NCBI RefSeq assembly: GCF_024539675.1
Contig: NZ_JAHHIT010000103.1
Span: 1 to 33,660, forward strand
Length of the DNA stretch: 33,660 nucleotides
Source: Streptomyces hilarionis
GTDB taxonomy: Bacteria > Actinomycetota > Actinomycetes > Streptomycetales > Streptomycetaceae
Reading direction: 5' to 3'
Shown: positions 28,943 through 33,660 of the stretch, one piece after another
Layout: each line of letters starts with the position of its first letter
How positions within the stretch are numbered: position 1 is the stretch's first letter
The notes under the pieces: generated by a model
Seen by the model: only the letters and a program-made list of their open reading frames with translations
Told to the model about the DNA's origin: nothing
The model's database searches: none
Position numbers and translations under genes: made by a program

Positions 28943-30307
28943 ATGTCGCGAGTGCCAGGGTGGCTCGGCCGGCTCGGCGCCGGTCTGAGCGAGATGAGTG
29001 AGCGGCTCGACGAGCGGCGTGCCGAGGTCGAGCGGGAGGGCGCCGAGGCGGAACCGGCGCCCGCCGAGATGTCCGCGCCCGCCGCCGAGGAGTTCCCGCA
29101 GGAGGCCGTGGTCCCCGTCCCACGCCCCGATCCCGCGCACGCGGTGCCCTGGGGGGTCCGGGTCGCGGCCGAGGCGGGCTGGCGGCTGCTGGTGCTCGCC
29201 GGGACCCTGTGGGTGCTGATAAGAGTCATCAGCGCGATCCAGCTGGTCGTCATGGCGTTCGTGGTCGCCCTGCTCCTGACTGCGCTCCTCCAGCCCACGG
29301 TGGCCCGTCTGAAGCGGGCCGGCGTGCCCGGCGGGGCCGCCACCGCGCTCACCGCGATCCTCGGGTTCGTCGTCATCGGCCTGATGGGCTGGTTCGTGAC
29401 CTGGCAGGTCATGGCGAACATCGACAACCTCTCCGACCAGGTCCAGGACGGCATCGACGACCTGCGCCGCTGGCTGCTGAACAGCCCGTTCCACGTCACC
29501 GACAAGCAGATCAACGGCATCGCCAAGAACCTGCGGGACGCGATCGGGAACAACACCGACTCGATCACCTCGGCGGGCCTGGAAGGCGTCACCGTCGTGG
29601 TGGAGGCGCTGACCGGCATCCTGCTGGCCTTCTTCTCGACGCTGTTCCTGCTCTACGACGGCCGGCGCATCTGGGAGTGGACGCTCAAGCTGGTCCCGGC
29701 CGCGGCCCGGCCCGGTGTGGCGGGGGCCGGCCCGCGGGCCTGGGCGACGCTGACGGCGTACGTGCGCGGCACGGTGATCGTCGCGCTGATCGACGCGATC
29801 TTCATCGGTCTCGGCATCTACTTCCTCAACGTGCCGATGGCCGTCCCGCTCGCCGTCTTCATCTTCCTGTTCTCCTTCATCCCGCTCGTCGGCGCGGTGG
29901 CCTCCGGCGCGCTGGCGGTCGTGGTCGCGCTGGTCACCCAGGGCGTCTTCGCCGCGGTGATGACGCTGGTGGTCGTGCTCGCGGTGCAGCAGATCGAGGG
30001 CCACATCCTCCAGCCGTTCATCCTCGGGCGCGCGGTGCGGGTGCACCCCCTCGCCGTGGTCCTGTCGGTCGCGGCGGGCGGCATGGTGGCGGGCATCGGC
30101 GGCGCGATCGTGGCGGTGCCCCTGGTGGCCGTGACCAACACGGTGGTGGGCTACCTGCACACGTACTCGCGCGAGCAGGCCCTGCGGCACGCACCCCGCC
30201 CGCGAGGGGCCACGGCGTCGAACGTGGCCCCGGTGACGGCGGCCCCGGCGGGAGGCGCCGAGCCCCCGCCCGGCCCGGCCGCGGAACCCCCGGCCCCGGA
30301 CGCCTGA
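28943..30307 (+). CDS. AI-2E/PerM-family transporter
   Basis: Membrane protein of 454 residues of the AI-2E transporter (UPF0118) superfamily. After a charged N-terminus (1-75) come helices at about 80-125 (VRVAAEAGWRLLVLAGTLWVLI...), 140-170, and a five-helix C-terminal block (about 225-405) containing FFSTLFLLYDGRRIWEW, LAVFIFLFSFIPLVGAVASGALAVVVAL and the QQIEGHILQPFILGRAVRVHPLAV motif that defines the family. The tail is Pro/Ala-rich. Family members export signal molecules or act as Na+/H+ antiporters; the substrate here is unknown. ATG 28943 follows AGAGGACGG; TACGGT (28871-28876) may be the -10. A bidirectional terminator separates it from ahpD. Confidence 0.9.
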   Translation: MSRVPGWLGRLGAGLSEMSERLDERRAEVEREGAEAEPAPAEMSAPAAEEFPQEAVVPVPRPDPAHAVPWGVRVAAEAGWRLLVLAGTLWVLIRVISAIQLVVMAFVVALLLTALLQPTVARLKRAGVPGGAATALTAILGFVVIGLMGWFVTWQVMANIDNLSDQVQDGIDDLRRWLLNSPFHVTDKQINGIAKNLRDAIGNNTDSITSAGLEGVTVVVEALTGILLAFFSTLFLLYDGRRIWEWTLKLVPAAARPGVAGAGPRAWATLTAYVRGTVIVALIDAIFIGLGIYFLNVPMAVPLAVFIFLFSFIPLVGAVASGALAVVVALVTQGVFAAVMTLVVVLAVQQIEGHILQPFILGRAVRVHPLAVVLSVAAGGMVAGIGGAIVAVPLVAVTNTVVGYLHTYSREQALRHAPRPRGATASNVAPVTAAPAGGAEPPPGPAAEPPAPDA

Positions 30308-30315
30308 CGACGACG

Positions 30316-30350
30316 AAGGCCCCGCACACCCGTGAGGTGTGCGGGGCCTT
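30316..30350. terminator. Bidirectional terminator between the AI-2E transporter and ahpD
   Basis: AAGGCCCCGCACACC (30316-30330) pairs perfectly with GGTGTGCGGGGCCTT (30336-30350) around CGTGA. The 15-bp stem, with TT on one side and AA on the other, serves both converging genes. Confidence 0.85.
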
Positions 30351-30366
30351 CGCGCGGCCGCGTACG

Positions 30367-30900
30367 TCAGTCGCCGAGGATCGCTTCCGCGTCCAGGGTC
30401 ACGCCGACGGCCTGGATCACCGAAGCGATCTTGAAGGCCTCCTGGACGGTCTCGCGGGAGACGCCCGCCTTGCGCAGCACCTGCTCGTGGGAGTCGAGGC
30501 ACAGCCCGCAGCCGTTGATCGCGGAGACGGCGAACGACCACAGCTCGAAGTCGACCTTGTCGACGCCGGGGTTGCCGATGACGTTCATCCGCAGGCCGGC
30601 CCGCAGGGTGCCGTACTCGTGGTCCGACAGCAGGTGGCGGGTGCGGTAGAAGACGTTGTTCATCGCCATCACGGCGGCCGCCGACCGGGCCGCGGTGTAG
30701 GCCTCCGGCGAGAGGTTGGCCTTCGCCTCCGGCGCGAGCTCGCGCAGCACGATCGGGGAACGCGAGGCGATCGCGGTCGCCAGCACCGTGCCCCACAGCT
30801 GCTGCGCGGGCAGCTCGGAGTTGCCGATGACCGAGCCGAGGTTGAGGCGCAGGTCCTTGGCGTAGTCCGGTATCGAGGACTTCAGGGAGTCGAGGGACAT
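30367..30900 (-). CDS. ahpD: Alkyl hydroperoxide reductase AhpD
   Basis: Alkylhydroperoxidase/disulfide reductase of 177 residues that reduces AhpC and has weak peroxidase activity of its own. The active site CGLC is at 131-134 with H138 following (CxxCxxxH), and the surrounding GIDKVDFELWSFAVSAING-type sequence is complete. Homologues in mycobacteria form a trimer and draw electrons from a dihydrolipoamide-linked pathway. ATG 30900 lies 6 nt after the ahpC stop, and its ribosome site (GGGGAG) lies within the end of ahpC, so the two are co-transcribed and probably coupled. Confidence 0.96.
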   Translation of the reverse strand: MSLDSLKSSIPDYAKDLRLNLGSVIGNSELPAQQLWGTVLATAIASRSPIVLRELAPEAKANLSPEAYTAARSAAAVMAMNNVFYRTRHLLSDHEYGTLRAGLRMNVIGNPGVDKVDFELWSFAVSAINGCGLCLDSHEQVLRKAGVSRETVQEAFKIASVIQAVGVTLDAEAILGD

Positions 30901-30906
30901 CTCAGC

Positions 30907-31461
30907 TCACTCCCCGGCCAGCAGCTTGACCGGGTCGAGGGTGTTCTCGCCCTTGGTCCAGTTGCAGGGGCACAGCTCGTCGGTCTGCAGGGCGTCCAGG
31001 ACCCGCAGGACCTCCTTGGGGTTGCGGCCGACGGAGCCCGCGGTGACCATCGTGAACTGGATCTCGCGGTTCGGGTCCACGATGAACACGGCGCGCTGGG
31101 CGAAGCCGTCCTCGCCCTCGATGCCGAGGTCGCGCATCAGCTCGTGCCGGGAGTCGGCCATCATCGGGAACGGCAGGTCGGTCAGGTCCGGGTGGTCCTT
31201 GCGCCAGGCGTGGTGGACGAACTCGGAGTCGCCGGAGAAGCCGAGGATCTGGGCGTCGCGGTCGGCGAACTCCTCGTTCAGCTTGCCGAAGGCGGCGATC
31301 TCGGTCGGGCAGACGAAGGTGAAGTCCTTGGGCCACGCGAAGACCACGAGCCACTTGCCCTCGTAGGACTTGTGGTGGATCTGCTCGAACTCCGCACCCT
31401 TCTCCAGCGAGACGCAGGCGGTCAGTTCGAACTCGGGGAACTTGTCACCGACAGTGAGCAC
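30907..31461 (-). CDS. ahpC: Peroxiredoxin AhpC
   Basis: Two-cysteine peroxiredoxin of 184 residues that reduces hydrogen peroxide, organic peroxides and peroxynitrite in the cytoplasm. The peroxidatic C51 lies in FVCPTEIAAF; C164 and C166 (CPC) provide the resolving thiols, as in actinobacterial AhpC. Conserved GDSEFVHHAW, and R near 115, complete the active site. GTG 31461 follows AAGGAGA. It is first in the ahpC-ahpD operon and is transcribed away from oxyR, the classical arrangement for OxyR control. Confidence 0.97.
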   Translation of the reverse strand: MLTVGDKFPEFELTACVSLEKGAEFEQIHHKSYEGKWLVVFAWPKDFTFVCPTEIAAFGKLNEEFADRDAQILGFSGDSEFVHHAWRKDHPDLTDLPFPMMADSRHELMRDLGIEGEDGFAQRAVFIVDPNREIQFTMVTAGSVGRNPKEVLRVLDALQTDELCPCNWTKGENTLDPVKLLAGE

Positions 31462-31560
31462 ACGCTCTCCTTGCAGCGAGGGAGCGTCCGGATCGCGGAC
31501 GCCTCCCTTGGGTTGGACGGATTCGATCGTGGCACAGGGTGCATTGATTCAGGAAATGAC

Positions 31561-31566
31561 TACACT
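31561..31566 (+). promoter_or_regulatory. -10 element of the oxyR promoter
   Basis: TACACT is followed by about 28 nt and the GTG at 31595, with GAAGGTGG as ribosome site between them. It lies within the extra codons that an ATG start at 31556 would add, which supports the later start. No clear -35 is present, as expected for a regulated promoter. Confidence 0.45.
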
Positions 31567-31570
31567 CGAT

Positions 31571-31587
31571 TGCGTTGATCGAAGGTG
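31571..31587. promoter_or_regulatory. Candidate LysR-type site in the oxyR-ahpC interval
   Basis: The interval carries an inverted repeat with arms TCGAT and ATCGA around 7 nt, just after the oxyR -10. A second, weaker ATT-N9-AAT element is at 31543-31557. Either could be bound by OxyR. The position near both promoters fits autoregulation; the assignment is tentative. Confidence 0.35.
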
Positions 31588-31594
31588 GTTATCA

Positions 31595-32554
31595 GTGACT
31601 GCACGTAATTCCGGGGCCCTGAGGCGGCCGCCCAGTCTGGCCCAGCTGCGGGCCTTCGCGGCCGTCGCCGAGCATCTGCACTTCCGGGACGCCGCGGCCG
31701 CGATCGGCATGAGCCAGCCCGCCCTGTCCGGCGCGGTGTCGGCCCTGGAGGAGGCCCTCGGGGTCACCCTCCTCGAGCGTACGACCCGCAAGGTGCTGCT
31801 CTCGCCGGCCGGCGAGCGGCTCGTCGTCCGGGCGAGGGCGGTCCTCGGCGAGGTGGAGGCGCTCATGGAGGAGGCCGGGGCGCTGCGGGCCCCCTTCACC
31901 GGCGCGCTGCGCCTGGGCGTCATCCCCACCGTCGCGCCCTACCTCCTGCCGACCGTCCTGCGGCTGGTCCACGAGCGCTATCCGCACCTCGACCTCCAGG
32001 TCCACGAGGAGCAGACCGCCGGCCTCGTGGACGGCCTGCACACGGGACGGCTCGACCTGCTGCTGCTCGCCGTCCCCCTCGGCGCGCCGGGCGTCGTCGA
32101 ACTCCCGCTGTTCGACGAGGACTTCGTGCTGGTCACGCCCCTCGGCCACGAGCTCGGCGGGCGGGAGGGCATCGCGCGCGAGGCGCTGCGGGAGCTGAAC
32201 CTGCTGCTTCTCGACGAGGGGCACTGTCTGCGCGACCAGGCGCTGGACATCTGCCGCGAGGCCGGCCGCGGGGACGCGCCGGTGACGACCACCGCCGCCG
32301 GGCTGTCCACCCTCGTCCAGCTCGTCGCCGGCGGCCTGGGCTGCACGCTCCTGCCGCGCACCGCCGTCACCGTCGAGACCAGCCGCAGCACCCACCTGCT
32401 CACCGCCGCATTCGCCGACCCCGCGCCCGCCCGCCGCGTCGCCCTGGCCATGCGTGCCGGGGCCGCGCGAGGCGAGGAGTACCGGGAGCTGGCGGAGGCC
32501 CTCCGCGAGGCCCTGCGGCCGCTTCCGGTGCGGGTGATCGAGGGCGAGGCATGA
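31595..32554 (+). CDS. oxyR: Peroxide-sensing LysR-family regulator OxyR
   Basis: Regulator of 319 residues. The N-terminal winged helix-turn-helix (about 13-72) reads LAQLRAFAAVAEHLHFRDAAAAIGMSQPALSGAVSALE. The effector domain (about 100-310) contains the redox cysteines C211 and C220 in LLDEGHCLRDQALDIC, the OxyR signature; C250 is additional. Peroxide forms the disulfide and the protein then activates the divergent ahpC-ahpD operon. Start GTG 31595 is chosen because GAAGG lies at the right distance and because the -10 TACACT lies downstream of the alternative ATG 31556, which would also introduce a TTA codon. Confidence 0.95.
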   Translation: MTARNSGALRRPPSLAQLRAFAAVAEHLHFRDAAAAIGMSQPALSGAVSALEEALGVTLLERTTRKVLLSPAGERLVVRARAVLGEVEALMEEAGALRAPFTGALRLGVIPTVAPYLLPTVLRLVHERYPHLDLQVHEEQTAGLVDGLHTGRLDLLLLAVPLGAPGVVELPLFDEDFVLVTPLGHELGGREGIAREALRELNLLLLDEGHCLRDQALDICREAGRGDAPVTTTAAGLSTLVQLVAGGLGCTLLPRTAVTVETSRSTHLLTAAFADPAPARRVALAMRAGAARGEEYRELAEALREALRPLPVRVIEGEA

Positions 32555-32702
32555 GGTCCGGCCCGGTGTCCCACTCGGTCAAATAACGTCTCCGACAAGC
32601 GAATTGGGCTGCCGGGCGGGGCAACTTCCGTCAGCTGGGGGCAGGTCGGAAATCCCGCTCTGGACCACGGGCGCAGGCTGATACACCTTCCCTCCTCAGT
32701 GC

Positions 32703-32717
32703 TACGCGTCAGGCGTA
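32703..32717. repeat. Small perfect inverted repeat upstream of the last gene
   Basis: TACGC (32703-32707), GTCAG, GCGTA (32713-32717). It lies 25 nt before the ATG at 32742 and could be an operator or a leader hairpin. Otherwise the oxyR-downstream gap (32555-32738) shows nothing clear. Confidence 0.35.
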
Positions 32718-32741
32718 TGTGCGAGAGGCCCAAGGGGAGTG

Positions 32742-33644
32742 ATGTCGGGCTACGAGCTGCTCGCACGCGACCTCGCCGCGTGCGGCCGGGACGGCTTCAC
32801 CGGGGAGGTGCGCGTGTCCGGCTCGCCCGGCGGCGCCTTCCATCTGCGCGGTGGGCTGGTCGTCGCCGTCGAGTCGCCGGGCGCGCCCGGCCCCGAGGCG
32901 CTGCTGCTGCGCTCCGGCCGGATCGGCGGCGAGGAGTGGGCCGCCCTGGTGCGCGAGTCGGGCGGCGCGCGCTGGCCGGCCGCCGGGCTGATCGCCCACG
33001 GCTACGCGGGGGCCGCCCAGCTCCGGGTGGTCTGCGCGATGTCCCTCCAGGACGCCGCGTTCGCCGTCGTCGCGGGCAGCGTCGACGGCTGCGAACGCGG
33101 CCCCGGGGCCGGGCCCCCGCCCGCCGCGGTCGCCGTGGGCGAACCGCCCACCCGGCTGCTCCAGGAGGCCTCCCGCAAGCTGCGCGCGCTGCTGGCGCTG
33201 CCGTACCCCGTCCGCCCGGACCGGGAGCGGCCCACGCCCGCCCCCGTCTCCTGCGCGGCGACCCGCCTCGGCGATCTGCGGTGCGAGCTGCTCGCGCACG
33301 CCGACGGCCGGCGCACCGCACGCGACCTGGCCTTCCGCACCGGTCGCGGGGTCTACACCGTCACCGTCGAGGTGGCCCGGATGCTGGGCGAGGGGCTCCT
33401 GGAGTGCGTGGACGCGCCCCACCCGATCCCGGTCCGGCTGCCCGCCGACGGCGGCGGACTGCGGCCCCGCGAGCCCGCGCCGCCCGCCGCGCCGCCGCGG
33501 GCCGGGCCGCCGGGCCCGGACGCGACGGCGCTGCCCCGGCGGCGTCCCGGCGCCAGCGGCATCAACGAGGCCCTCACACCGGAGCCGAGCGGCGGCGTCG
33601 GCTGGAAGGAGTTCTTCCGCCTGCGCAACCCCACGGCGAGATGA
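32742..33644 (+). CDS. DUF4388-like (PATAN) protein with C-terminal winged-helix region
   Basis: Protein of 300 residues (301 if GTG 32739 is used). The N-terminal 60 residues, LARDLAACGRDGFTGEVRVSG...GGAFHLRGGLVVAVESPGA, resemble DUF4388/PATAN domains, which occur in small-GTPase and signalling systems. Residues 175-220 (LGDLRCELLAHADGRRTARDLAFRTGRGVYTVTVEVARMLGEGLL) look like a winged helix. The C-terminal 75 residues are Pro/Arg-rich and probably disordered. No membrane segment. In Streptomyces such proteins often accompany roadblock/LC7 proteins, but only 20 bases of the next gene are visible. AAGGGGAG precedes the start closely. Confidence 0.78.
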   Translation: MSGYELLARDLAACGRDGFTGEVRVSGSPGGAFHLRGGLVVAVESPGAPGPEALLLRSGRIGGEEWAALVRESGGARWPAAGLIAHGYAGAAQLRVVCAMSLQDAAFAVVAGSVDGCERGPGAGPPPAAVAVGEPPTRLLQEASRKLRALLALPYPVRPDRERPTPAPVSCAATRLGDLRCELLAHADGRRTARDLAFRTGRGVYTVTVEVARMLGEGLLECVDAPHPIPVRLPADGGGLRPREPAPPAAPPRAGPPGPDATALPRRRPGASGINEALTPEPSGGVGWKEFFRLRNPTAR

Positions 33645-33660
33645 CCCGCCCCCCCCGCAC
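33641..33660 (+). CDS. Possible start of the next gene (3' partial)
   Basis: ATG at 33641 overlaps the TGA of the preceding gene (ATGA) and the frame remains open to the edge. The overlap is typical of translationally coupled actinobacterial genes. Too short to identify. Confidence 0.35.

Noticed and set aside
31556..31594. Earlier oxyR start at ATG 31556 with a TTA codon
   Set aside because: The TACACT -10 element lies inside it and the GTG at 31595 has a well-spaced GAAGG; the added residues do not fit the family.

Overview
The window is high-GC actinobacterial chromosome (third codon positions almost always G or C, many GTG starts, leaderless promoters). A chitinase gene with a DasR-type operator, Streptomyces-like cell-wall hydrolases, an ahpC-ahpD/oxyR locus and a single in-frame TTA codon all point to Streptomyces. 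The replicon looks like core chromosome: no insertion sequence, phage gene, CRISPR array, tRNA or rRNA is visible.

Region 1 (1-10310) is a mixed housekeeping block: a GntP-type permease cut by the left edge, an acidic PH-like protein, a secreted M14 zinc carboxypeptidase, a divergent Nramp-family transporter, a SigE-type ECF sigma factor with a membrane-anchored partner made of two repeated halves, a second small PH-like protein, a GNAT acetyltransferase and a secreted three-domain GH18 chitinase.

Region 2 (about 10440-21908) is the main system: an actinobacterial Tad/Flp (type IVc) pilus cluster. Order: a zinc-ribbon protein of unknown function, CpaB, CpaE/TadZ, two TadE-like pseudopilins, the CpaF/TadA ATPase, TadB, TadC, a two-component pair (histidine kinase and LuxR-type regulator), the Flp pilin with its own promoter, a TadG-like protein probably using a CTG start, a lipoprotein and an OmpA-domain protein. 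No prepilin peptidase gene is in the window, although the pilin and both TadE proteins carry prepilin-type processing motifs. The embedded two-component pair suggests that pilus output is regulated locally.

Region 3 (21909-26882) holds a DUF192 protein, a RibD/DHFR-like reductase, a methyltransferase, a non-coding stretch with a row of hairpins and a likely 6C RNA, a short-chain-type cis-prenyltransferase and a PIN-PhoH ATPase.

Region 4 (26883-28863) is a tandem pair of secreted lysozyme/SLT-like wall hydrolases. The first has a 421-nt upstream region with a CRP-like palindrome and a folded leader next to its ribosome binding site. The second carries the window's only TTA codon in a recognised gene, which predicts bldA-dependent translation.

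Region 5 (28864-33660) holds an AI-2E/PerM transporter, the peroxide-defence genes ahpC-ahpD divergent from oxyR, and a DUF4388-like protein that appears translationally coupled to a gene cut by the right edge.
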